14,547 bases of DNA from CBW1002 sp046081905 (GCA_046081905.1 JBJTWS010000348.1:1-14547); one strand, 5' to 3'; counted from the first letter of the stretch, positions 7,529 through 14,044 are shown. Translations and numbers: made by a program. Notes: generated by a model from the sequence alone, not told the origin.

Positions 7529-7813
7529 GGGAAAATGTTTAAGGTCGGATCGGTTCTAGCCTGCGGGTCAGCACCTCCGAGACTTCCGCGAGACGTGCCG
7601 TTCCCAGCGATGGTTGAGATGCAGCGCTGGTACGGAGATACGGCGCTGCCGATCCCGCCGGGTCAGCCCCCTCGGATCCCCTGGCGGGCCAACGACCCCG
7701 CCGCCGCCGAGGCCGCGCCTGAGGCGCCCTCGTCAACCGGAAAGAAAATCCGCGATCGTTTGCCCTTGCCCGACACAAGACACAGCTTGAGATTGGTCGG
7801 TTCCCTGGGTTCT

Positions 7814-9538
7814 ATGCGCTGGCGCTCCGCCCTCCCCACCCTGCCGGTGCTACTGCTGGGCTCTTCTGTGGTGCTCCAGGCCCCGGCGGCCTCGGCCTAT
7901 GTGGCGCTGATGGCGGGCCAGCAGGCACGCCCCCTGAACGGCACCTTCAACAATGTGCCCGTGCTCCACTCCAACCAGCCGGAGGAGGTGGAGGGTCCCG
8001 GAATTCTGATCAGCACCGCCCCGGGGAGTGCCATTGCCGCCGAGACGGGTCAGCGGCTGCGCAATGCCGAGTTCACCTTCAACGGCGATTTCGGGTTGCA
8101 CATCCACCACAAGTACTTTCCCCCCAACCGCCGCAGCATCTCCCCCCAGGACCGCCGCGCCGAGCTCACCCTGGCCACGATCCTGGTGAATCCGGGGCTT
8201 CGGCCGGTGCACATCCGCTTTGACCGGGGCGCCGTGCGCAACAGCTTCGAGGCGCCGTACCTGGTCAACCACCTCGTGGGGGTCCGTCCACTCGGTCCCC
8301 GCCCCTGGAATACCGGCCCCGGCGATGCCACGGCCGTGCAGATGCTGCGGGGTCGGCTCGACCGCCAGCTCACCGACGAGATCACCATCCCCCCCCGCAG
8401 CCGGGTGGTGCTCTTCCAGACCCCGCTTCCGGCCCTCGGGATCGGCAATGCCCTGCTGCGCGGCCACAGCGATGGTCCCTTCCAGGTGGCCGTGGTGGCG
8501 GCCAAGAACCCCACAAGCGATGCCGACATCCTCGCCGTGCTCGATCAGGGGCGTCTCGCGCCGGGCCGGGTCTATCTCGATCGCCTTGCCGACATCCAGA
8601 ACCGCCGGGTCTTCTCCCGGGTGGGAGGGGTGGCGCTGGGCGACGCCTACCAGGCCTCCCTGCGCCACGACCTCGCCAGCCAGGGCCCCCTGCATGTGCC
8701 CCTCACCAGCACGGTTCGGCACCACTTCGGTACCCGCGAGGTGCAGGTGAACGCCCTGGCGAGCCGGATGATCGATTCCTCGCTCGACAACGTCGGCACC
8801 TACGGGGTGCGCTTCGACGTGGATCTGCAGCTCACGGGCAACGGCCCCTACGAGCTTGTCTTCAGCCACCCCTCCCCCACGGGTGGGAAGAACTTCACCG
8901 CCTTCCGCGGCTCTTTCCAGGTCACCACCCTCGATGGGCTGCAGGAGATGCACGTGGGCCTCCGCTCGGGGCAGAGCGTTTCCCTCACCACCCTCAACCT
9001 GCGCCCGGGGGTGCTCAATCCGGTGCGGGTGAGCCTGGTCTATCCGGCCGATGCCACCCCGGGGCACCTGCTCAGCGTGGTGCCGAGCAGCCAGCTGGCC
9101 CTGGTGCAGGAGCGGGAGCGCCAGCTGGAACTGGTCCGGGCCGCCGCCGCCCGGCCCAAGGCGCCGCCGCCGACGGTGCCTCCGGCCATGGCCGCCACGG
9201 GCAACGACCCCGAGGATCCGGCAGCTGCGCCTGCGGTGCGTCTCCCACCTGCGGGCGGTGCACCTCCGGCCCGGCCCTGGACGCCCCCGGTGGCGCCGCT
9301 GCCGCCGATCAACCATTCCGTGGGCGCGCCGCGGGCGGCGGCTGCCTCCGTGCAACCGGTTTCCCGCTCGTCCGCGGAAGCCAGGCTGATCCAGCGCAGC
9401 AGTGGCAGCACCCCGGTGGCTCCGGCGAAGATTCCGGCGGTGATACCGCCGGTGCGGGTGAGCCAGTCGTTGATCGAGCGGTACCAGGAAGCCGTGGAAG
9501 CCCAGCAGGAAGTGATGCGTTCCCTCCGGGGACGCTGA
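7814..9538 (+). CDS. Exported DUF3370 family protein
   Basis: A 574-residue protein with a clear Sec signal peptide: MRWRSALPTLPVLLLGSSVV followed by LQAPAASA, probable cleavage after residue 28. The mature part starts YVALMAGQQARPLNGTFNNVPVLH, which I recognise as the cyanobacterial DUF3370 family, a periplasmic or cell-surface protein of unknown function. The body is rich in beta-strand-like segments with no further membrane helix. From about residue 430 a short helical stretch (QERERQLELVRAAAARPK) leads into a roughly 100-residue Pro/Ala-rich tail, ending in a helix (LIERYQEAVEAQQEVMRSLR). ATG 7814 is preferred because it directly precedes the signal peptide, although the frame is open back to 7535. 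The RHH/J-domain gene follows after 23 bp, so the two are probably co-transcribed. Confidence 0.85.
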   Translation: MRWRSALPTLPVLLLGSSVVLQAPAASAYVALMAGQQARPLNGTFNNVPVLHSNQPEEVEGPGILISTAPGSAIAAETGQRLRNAEFTFNGDFGLHIHHKYFPPNRRSISPQDRRAELTLATILVNPGLRPVHIRFDRGAVRNSFEAPYLVNHLVGVRPLGPRPWNTGPGDATAVQMLRGRLDRQLTDEITIPPRSRVVLFQTPLPALGIGNALLRGHSDGPFQVAVVAAKNPTSDADILAVLDQGRLAPGRVYLDRLADIQNRRVFSRVGGVALGDAYQASLRHDLASQGPLHVPLTSTVRHHFGTREVQVNALASRMIDSSLDNVGTYGVRFDVDLQLTGNGPYELVFSHPSPTGGKNFTAFRGSFQVTTLDGLQEMHVGLRSGQSVSLTTLNLRPGVLNPVRVSLVYPADATPGHLLSVVPSSQLALVQERERQLELVRAAAARPKAPPPTVPPAMAATGNDPEDPAAAPAVRLPPAGGAPPARPWTPPVAPLPPINHSVGAPRAAAASVQPVSRSSAEARLIQRSSGSTPVAPAKIPAVIPPVRVSQSLIERYQEAVEAQQEVMRSLRGR

Positions 9539-9561
9539 GGCTGGAGCGCAAGGGAGAGCCG

Positions 9562-10710
9562 GTGGGAGAGTCAACCAGCGGGGAACGGCGCAGGATCAGC
9601 CTGGAACTGCCCGTGGAGCTGGTGGAACAGATCGACGGGCTGCGCGGCGAATGGGGCCTGCGCAGCCGCGGCGACATCCTGGTACGCCTGCTGCAGGGGC
9701 TCTTCGAAGAGGAATCCGGAGATGGCGCTCTGGAGGGCAGTGGCGCGGAGGTGCTCCCAGAGCCTTCCGGCTCCGCCTCCGCCGGGGAGGAAGCCGGAGG
9801 CCATGCCTTCCCTGGCACCGCCGGACCGCCCCCGGCCGGCCTGGAGCTGCAGGAAGCCGGAGATCTGGAGCCCGGCGGCGATCAGGAATTGAGCACCGCC
9901 CTGGATGAGCGGGGTGCCCTGGTGCTGATCCGCCGCAGCGGCGCCGCGCTGGACACCCTGCCGGGCGCCGAAGCCGAACGCCCCCGCCGCGCTCCGGATG
10001 GAGGAGCCCCTTCCCCGGCGGCTTCCGGCGTGACGGGTGGTGGGGGGATCGATCTGCCGGGGTTCGTGCGGCGCCGCTCCGATCAGTTGCGCCGCAGCCT
10101 GCGGGTGCGGCCCGGATCGTTGCAGCCGGATGAATCGCTCCCCACGATTGCGGCCGAGACCCTCGAGGGCGCGTTGGCCACCGCCTCGCAGCACTGGCTG
10201 GATCTCTACGGCAGTGCGCCGAGTGAGATCGTGCTGGAAGCCGCCATGGTCTGGCTGGCCCAGGACATCTGGCCCCAGTCAGATCAGAGCGAGGGGCGGC
10301 CATTCACCTGGTCGCTGGCGAGCGAGCTGGTGCGGGGCTTCGCGCCGAGCTGGGGGGAGGCGGCGGCCAGCTTCGAGCGCGTGATGGTGATGGCCGGTCT
10401 GCTGGAAGACCCCTTCAGTGGCGCCACCCTCGACCTGCGGATCCCCACCCTGATCCGCCGTTTTGTGCATCGCTTCCGGCGCCGGCGCCCCGGCACCTCC
10501 TTCCTCACCCTGGAGCACACCATGAGTCTCCACGGCGCCCTGAAGTTGCTGCAGCTGCCCACGGCTCCCGGCCATCGCTTCACCCTGGCCCAGATCCGCG
10601 AGGCCTACCGCGAGATGGCCCTGAAGCACCATCCCGATTCCGGGGGCTCCGTGGATGCCATGCGTCGCCTGAATGAGGCCTACCACCTCCTCAAGGAGCT
10701 CTACCACTGA
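9562..10710 (+). CDS. J-domain protein with N-terminal ribbon-helix-helix-like segment
   Basis: A 382-residue protein starting at GTG 9562, with the purine-rich AAGGGAGAG just upstream. Residues about 9-48 (RRRISLELPVELVEQIDGLR, then GEWGLRSRGDILVRLLQGLF) resemble a ribbon-helix-helix DNA-binding fold: a short strand followed by two helices. Residues 50-165 are an acidic/Gly/Ala/Pro-rich, probably disordered linker. Residues about 180-320 are a helical region I do not recognise. The C-terminus (about 325-382) is a J-domain with helix II REAYREMALKHH, the HPD loop at 357-359, GG, and helix III MRRLNEAYHLLKELY; the HPD loop is the DnaK-stimulating motif. There is no Gly/Phe region or zinc finger, so it is a specialised (class III-type) J-protein. 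The RHH reading is from pattern only. Confidence 0.85.
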   Translation: MGESTSGERRRISLELPVELVEQIDGLRGEWGLRSRGDILVRLLQGLFEEESGDGALEGSGAEVLPEPSGSASAGEEAGGHAFPGTAGPPPAGLELQEAGDLEPGGDQELSTALDERGALVLIRRSGAALDTLPGAEAERPRRAPDGGAPSPAASGVTGGGGIDLPGFVRRRSDQLRRSLRVRPGSLQPDESLPTIAAETLEGALATASQHWLDLYGSAPSEIVLEAAMVWLAQDIWPQSDQSEGRPFTWSLASELVRGFAPSWGEAAASFERVMVMAGLLEDPFSGATLDLRIPTLIRRFVHRFRRRRPGTSFLTLEHTMSLHGALKLLQLPTAPGHRFTLAQIREAYREMALKHHPDSGGSVDAMRRLNEAYHLLKELYH

Positions 10711-10717
10711 TTTCCAG

Positions 10718-10739
10718 CGGCCCGGGATATCCCCGGCCG
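10718..10739 (+). terminator. Hairpin just after the J-domain gene, possible terminator
   Basis: CGGCCCGGG pairs with CCCCGGCCG around an ATAT loop, giving eight G-C pairs with one C-C mismatch. It starts 8 bp after the J-domain gene stop. No T-tract follows, so termination is inferred from the stem and position only. Confidence 0.4.
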
Positions 10740-10786
10740 GCAGCTGAAGACCCAGGCATCCGGTCAACTGTAGAATTCGGCTCATC

Positions 10787-10835
10787 TGGGACTCTTTGCA
10801 AGACCTGGAGCGGGTCTCGTCTGAGACAGCTGAAT
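10787..10835 (+). repeat. Two-part repeat element, copy A
   Basis: TGGGACTCTTT, then 16 nt, then GTCTCGTCTGAGAC (a hairpin with a 5-bp stem GTCTC/GAGAC), then nnCTGAAT. A second copy with the same order and the same 16-nt spacing lies at 11890-11938. The element sits in the 355-bp stretch 10711-11065, in which I see no credible gene. That stretch also holds the hairpin at 10718-10739 and a TAGAAT hexamer near 10771 that could be a -10 box without a convincing -35. Confidence 0.4.
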
Positions 10836-11065
10836 AGGTCTCTGCACGATCCTTCCAGCCTGTGTGTTGGTGTGACCAGCCATGCGACTGGCACGCGCTG
10901 ATGCCGGCCGATTGCCTTCTGGCCGCCAATCCCCAGGCCGCGCCTGACGGAAGCAAGAATCAGGAGCCCCATCGAATCTGCAGGCTGAGTCCAGAAGCGC
11001 GCCCCGCATGAGATCGGTGATGGGCCAGATCAGGGGCTCGGTGGAGGCAGTGCAACCGGCGGCAC

Positions 11066-11698
11066 ATGAGACAGGAACCGGTTGGAGCTGTGCGTACCCT
11101 GCGCGACCTGGCTGTGGAGGCGAGCAACGCCATTCTGGGGATCGTTCTTGTGGTGCTGCTGCTGCAAGGGCAGGAACTCTCTGGGGCGAGCGATCTTTGT
11201 CCCGCAGCGAGTTTGGTGGTGTTGCTCACCCTCCGTTCGATCGCCATCGGCTGGGCCCGCCTCCATTCCCCATCGGCACGAATGCCGACCAGCGGCGCAG
11301 CAAGCACGCCGGCCTGGATGTGATCCTCGACGCCATCCCCACCCTGGCATCGGAAGCCCTGCTTCGCATCGCCCAGTGCGCCCTTGCTGAAGGCCTCGCC
11401 CTGGAGGCCGCCTGTCCTCTGGCTCCACGTCGTGTTCCTGGCGGCCGGGCGGACCCTGGGATGGTGGGCCCTGGGGAAGTTGCTGCGCCAGCCGCGGGAG
11501 ATGCGCCTCGGCAGAGGATCGGGCCCCCTGGGGGCAACGAAGCGAGTCTTCCGCTCCCGTGCGGTTGGGTCCGTTGCCGTGCCGCGTCTCCACCCGTTGC
11601 GGCTGTCCAGGGTGGCTCCGCCACCTTGTCCAGTTCATAGATCAGGCACCAGAAACACTGTATTGGCCTTGATTTCGGGTGCTGCGTACCTGCTGTAG
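11066..11698 (+). pseudogene. Possible frame-disrupted membrane-protein remnant
   Basis: ATG 11066 opens an 85-residue frame with two hydrophobic stretches (AILGIVLVVLLLQ and SLVVLLTLRSIAIGWA) ending in tga at 11321-11323. Gene-like GC-rich third positions then continue in frame 1 (GLDVILDAIPTLASEALLRI), and from about 11387 return to frame 2 as LKASPWRPPVLWLHVVFLAA and GRTLGWWALGKLLRQ, stopping at 11698. One reading is a single membrane protein broken by two small indels; the other is a genuine 85-residue two-helix protein followed by noncoding DNA. I recognise no family in any of the pieces. No good ribosome binding site sits at 11066; a GGAGG is about 17 nt away. Overlapping minus-strand frames are Pro/Arg/Gly-rich and look like shadows. 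Confidence 0.3.
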
Positions 11699-11712
11699 AC
11701 ACAGGTACGCAG
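11682..11712. repeat. Perfect 11-bp inverted repeat
   Basis: CTGCGTACCTG (11682-11692) and CAGGTACGCAG (11702-11712) are exact reverse complements separated by 9 nt. No T-run follows on either strand, so it does not look like a simple intrinsic terminator. It overlaps the last codons of the possible membrane-protein remnant. Confidence 0.7.
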
Positions 11713-11889
11713 AGGTCTGCCCCGCTTGGGTGGTGCTGTGTTCCATCCCGGATCCACGCGCAGGCCCCTGGCGCCGACAAGGGTGGGAAAGAGGATGCGA
11801 GGCCGATCCAGAATCGACGGTTTTGCGCGGATTGGAGGAAGCTCCAGGCCCTCTCCATCCCTGCGAGGAGTCAGTACGGCTATCTCGGA

Positions 11890-11938
11890 TGGGACTCTTT
11901 AATGGTCTGACATCCTGTCTTGGATGAGACGACTGATT
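11890..11938 (+). repeat. Two-part repeat element, copy B
   Basis: TGGGACTCTTT, 16 nt, GTCTTGGATGAGAC (same 5-bp stem with a T-G closing pair in place of C-G in copy A), then nnCTGATT. The 14-nt hairpin block matches copy A at 11 of 14 positions, and the spacing is identical. A TTTAAT hexamer lies at 11898-11903, the one place where this copy resembles a -10 box. Confidence 0.4.
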
Positions 11939-12216
11939 CACGGCTTTCCCCTTGGTGTTGGAGGTCATCCTTTCGCTCGGGATGAGCCCCTCTCTGGAAG
12001 TGGCTGCAATCCCCCAGGCTGGGCGGGGCCCCGATCCATCCTTTGGGTTTCGGCTTCCTTCCGCCGGGTGTTCCCGGTTTCCGGTTCGGAGGTCTGCCTG
12101 GGTGCAGGCCTACGCCAGAAATGGAGCCGGCAGGTCAGGAGTCCGTCCTGTCGGGCTGAATCCAGGAGGCTGCCGATAGGAAAGCATGGGTGCCCATCGG
12201 AGCCGAACTGAGCACC

Positions 12217-12239
12217 GCGGCCGGCGTTGCTCCGGCCGC
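12217..12239. terminator. Perfect 8-bp GC hairpin
   Basis: GCGGCCGG (12217-12224) and CCGGCCGC (12232-12239) flank a 7-nt loop. An A-run (12255-12260) lies 15 nt after the stem on the plus strand. That would not serve a plus-strand terminator, and on the minus strand it would precede the hairpin. No gene ends nearby, so its role is unclear. It could be a structured RNA element or a degenerate terminator. Confidence 0.4.
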
Positions 12240-12349
12240 TGATCAAGCTCATGCGAAAAAATACTTAGGCAGATAGCCTGAGCCACCGATGGGAATCTGC
12301 CGCTCTGCGAATACCATTGCTAGAGGCTTACATAGGCATCGTTGCAGTG

Positions 12350-12366
12350 TATGCAAATCTTGCATA
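12350..12366. promoter_or_regulatory. 17-bp palindrome, candidate LysR-type operator
   Basis: TATGCAA and TTGCATA are exact reverse complements separated by ATC. The core TGCAAATCTTGCA fits the T-N11-A dyad typical of LysR-type regulators. It lies 102 bp upstream of the small candidate gene at 12469, and a LysR-like regulator gene lies 676 bp downstream on the same strand. TTGCAG at 12342-12347 and CATAGT at 12363-12368 give a weak promoter with a short 15-nt spacer that the palindrome would straddle. Binding and target are inference. Confidence 0.45.
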
Positions 12367-12468
12367 GTGATACCAATCCAGCCATGAAGCCCTTTCCGGC
12401 TGATGGAGGTCTGGTTGCGTTGCAGAGGTCCTGGGGATGCTGTTCCCCGAACCTGCGATCACTTCATC

Positions 12469-12795
12469 ATGGCGGTAACCAACGTTGTACCGATGGCTCA
12501 CTCCGTCGGCTCCTCCAAAGGGATGATGATTGCTGTGGGCGTGGCATCTTCGGCGGTCACAGCACTGCTCTGCCTGGCAACACTGCCTGTCTTGAATGAT
12601 GCTGAGCCGCAGAGGAGTGCCGGAGTGGGTCGTTCCACCGCACCGGTATCCCTTCTGTCTGCAGACGGCAGCGGCCAATCCGCTGGCATCACCTCGCATC
12701 CGCGTTCCTCGGCGCCGTTACAACTCGCTGGCTCAGCGTCATCCGCTTCCGTTCCGATGGGTCCGCGGGGCAGGGGCGGCATCGTTGCCCACTGA
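12469..12795 (+). CDS. Candidate small membrane protein, unknown
   Basis: A 108-residue frame beginning MAVTNVVPMAHSVGSSKG. It has one probable transmembrane helix (about residues 19-41, GMMIAVGVASSAVTALLCLA then TLPVL) and a Ser/Ala/Gly/Pro-rich tail ending GRGGIVAH. The likely topology is a single-pass anchor with a disordered tail. No family is recognised. In favour of coding: the helix is well formed, the frame has few rare codons, and tandem hairpins start at its stop codon (12788 onward). Against: there is no clear Shine-Dalgarno, third-position GC is weaker than in the housekeeping genes, and the minus strand is also open here. The frame extends back to 12403, but ATG 12469 gives the more sensible N-terminus. 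Confidence 0.35.
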   Translation: MAVTNVVPMAHSVGSSKGMMIAVGVASSAVTALLCLATLPVLNDAEPQRSAGVGRSTAPVSLLSADGSGQSAGITSHPRSSAPLQLAGSASSASVPMGPRGRGGIVAH

Positions 12796-12900
12796 GCTCC
12801 GGTGGGGGCAACGCCCGCATCCTTGCGGGTGCTTCACGCTCTGCCTGAGCCCTCGCGGAGCGTGAACCCCCTGGCTGTGGGCTGGTCGCCTCCCTGAGGC
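12788..12900 (+). ncRNA. Cluster of four hairpins, possible structured RNA or terminator
   Basis: Four stems follow each other. CCCAC/GTGGG is at 12788-12806 and spans the stop codon of the candidate small gene. CCCGCA/TGCGGG with a 4-nt TCCT loop is at 12814-12829. A perfect 9-bp TTCACGCTC/GAGCGTGAA with a 16-nt loop is at 12833-12866. GCCTC/GAGGC with a 3-nt loop is at 12888-12900. No T-tract follows. The region lies between the candidate small gene and the regulator gene at 13043, so it could be a 3' end structure, a 5' leader of the regulator, or an independent small RNA. I do not recognise a known riboswitch. Confidence 0.4.
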
Positions 12901-12931
12901 AAGGGCAAAGCCGCCGAGGCAGAGAATGGGA

Positions 12932-12960
12932 TTTACACCGGCGCGGGATTTGGATAGTTT
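12932..12960 (+). promoter_or_regulatory. Weak sigma-70-type promoter candidate for the regulator gene
   Basis: TTTACA (12932-12937) and TAGTTT (12955-12960) are separated by 17 nt; GATAGT at 12953 is an alternative -10 with a 15-nt spacer. The site is about 83 bp upstream of the LysR-like gene, in a locally AT-rich patch after the hairpin cluster. Each hexamer only partly matches consensus. Confidence 0.3.
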
Positions 12961-13010
12961 TGCTGCAGAGCCACATGCACTGCATCTGTGCTGTCATCGC
13001 GATGGAGCGG

Positions 13011-13033
13011 ATCCTTTGGATCGAAGGATGGAG
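13011..13033 (+). promoter_or_regulatory. Hairpin overlapping the ribosome binding site of the LysR-like gene
   Basis: ATCCTT (13011-13016) can pair with AAGGAT (13024-13029) across a 7-nt loop. The purine-rich AAGGATGGAG, the best Shine-Dalgarno candidate for ATG 13043 (about 9 nt spacing), includes the right arm, so folding could mask part of it. Regulation by this hairpin is inference. Confidence 0.35.
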
Positions 13034-13042
13034 TGAGTCTCT

Positions 13043-13939
13043 ATGGTTGATGGAGAGAGTCTCGAGTCTCTCGACTTCATGCTATGGATGGCGGGGTCCC
13101 AACGGGCCGCTGCGCTCACGCACACCAATCAGAGCACGGTCATTTGCCGATCAAGAATCGTCTCGTCCGTGTTCGGCACAAGGATTGAGCGCACTCCTCT
13201 GGGCTGGTACGACCGCGGCAACACCGACCTGCTGAAGATGGAGCGGGCTCTCCATCAGCAATCCCGCTTCCTGGGCCGGAAACCATTGCGCCTTCACATA
13301 CCCTTCTGGTCGCAAGAGGTGTTGAGCGGCAACCTTCCGATTGGATGGAACTCTAACCCTATTGATCCCTGTCATCCCTGTGAGAATGTCCTGGATCTGT
13401 TGCGCGGCAAGGTTGTCGATGCCTGCATCCTGACGCCGACACAGCTCGATGAATCATCGCAGGATCTGTTCTGCATTGAGCTGTATCAAAGCCTTGTCGA
13501 TCTGATTATCTTCTCTCCGGGATCTCCTCAAGAACCGTCCTCCTTGGGCGGCGGACTTGATGACCTGCTCAGTGACGGTCATTCCCTTGCGTTGAAAATT
13601 GTTGAATTCCTGCCACGATCCTGCCGGCAGGCTTCCCGTTTCTGGTTTCAGAAGATGCCCAACGGTGTGGATCCGGAGGTTCCCTTCTCCGCGGATCGCC
13701 CCCGCTCGGTGGTGGAGGTTGCCTTTCTCACCCCCGAAATGCGTCGCGCCGTCGCGTCTCCATTCCTCGTGGACTCCTCGCAGGTCCGTGCCTACAGGGA
13801 GACCCTGGTGATCCTCAGGGAGAATGCCCATGAGCCCCGGTTCCTCGAACTGTTCGAGGCCGTTCAGCCTGCCTTTGCGCACGCAGCCGGGCTGGAGGAA
13901 CCGTCGTGGCACCGATTGTCTTGGCCGGGGCGGCGCTGA
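13043..13939 (+). CDS. LysR-type-like transcriptional regulator
   Basis: A 298-residue protein, the normal length of LysR-type regulators. The N-terminal helix-turn-helix is divergent: LDFMLWMAGSQRAAALTHTN, then QSTVICRSRIVSSVFGTRIER at residues about 10-50. NQSTV stands where typical members have SQPAVS. After a linker helix (NTDLLKMERALHQQSRFLG), residues about 80-290 resemble an effector-binding domain: RPLRLHI-type strand (here KPLRLHIPFW), DLLRGKVVDACILTP, LVDLIIFSP and HSLAL. I recall picocyanobacterial proteins with the same layout annotated as LysR-like. The effector is unknown. Base composition is distinctly more AT-rich than in the first 10 kb, suggesting relaxed selection or transfer. 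It is followed by 308 bp without a gene, then the apcD terminator. A role in controlling apcD or the 12469 gene is only a guess. Confidence 0.75.
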   Translation: MVDGESLESLDFMLWMAGSQRAAALTHTNQSTVICRSRIVSSVFGTRIERTPLGWYDRGNTDLLKMERALHQQSRFLGRKPLRLHIPFWSQEVLSGNLPIGWNSNPIDPCHPCENVLDLLRGKVVDACILTPTQLDESSQDLFCIELYQSLVDLIIFSPGSPQEPSSLGGGLDDLLSDGHSLALKIVEFLPRSCRQASRFWFQKMPNGVDPEVPFSADRPRSVVEVAFLTPEMRRAVASPFLVDSSQVRAYRETLVILRENAHEPRFLELFEAVQPAFAHAAGLEEPSWHRLSWPGRR

Positions 13940-14021
13940 ACTGGTGCACCCGGAGCCGGTGGGCCCTCTCCTGCCGGGAGGCGACGCCGAACCCCTCGGC
14001 TTCAATCACACGGGTCCTGAG

Positions 14022-14044
14022 CAAGACGCGTTCTGCGTCTCTTG
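14022..14044. terminator. Hairpin downstream of the LysR-like gene
   Basis: AGACGC (14025-14030 region) pairs with GCGTCT around a GTTCT-type loop. The stem can extend through CAAG/CTTG with a bulged C. It lies about 85 bp after the regulator stop and lacks a T-tract, so it is a weak terminator candidate in the otherwise featureless 13940-14247 stretch. Confidence 0.3.

Larger units (their letters stand above)
11713..12468. other. Long stretch with no convincing gene
   Basis: In these 756 bases the open frames are short, cross-overlapping and Ser/Pro/Arg-rich, and none resembles a known protein. The stretch contains copy B of the two-part element (11890-11938), a GC-rich hairpin (12217-12239) followed by an AT-rich tract near 12255, and a 17-bp palindrome (12350-12366). 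Base composition is more mixed than in the first 10.7 kb. I see no tRNA, and I do not recognise a known cyanobacterial small RNA. Confidence 0.5.

Noticed and set aside
7850..9574. 574-codon open frame antisense to the DUF3370 gene
   Set aside because: High-GC shadow frame with His/Arg/Gly-rich translation. The plus-strand reading has a signal peptide and family match.
11030..11638. 202-codon open frame on the minus strand
   Set aside because: The translation is Gln/Arg/Gly/Pro-rich without hydrophobic core or recognisable motif, and the codon pattern fits a shadow of GC-rich DNA.
11695..11708. GTA-N8-TAC match to the NtcA binding consensus
   Set aside because: Six fixed bases are expected about once per 4 kb by chance. 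It overlaps the 11-bp inverted repeat, and no suitably placed -10 box or gene start follows.
11924..12211. 95-codon plus-strand frame starting in repeat copy B
   Set aside because: No codon bias, no recognisable motif, and equally long competing frames on both strands.
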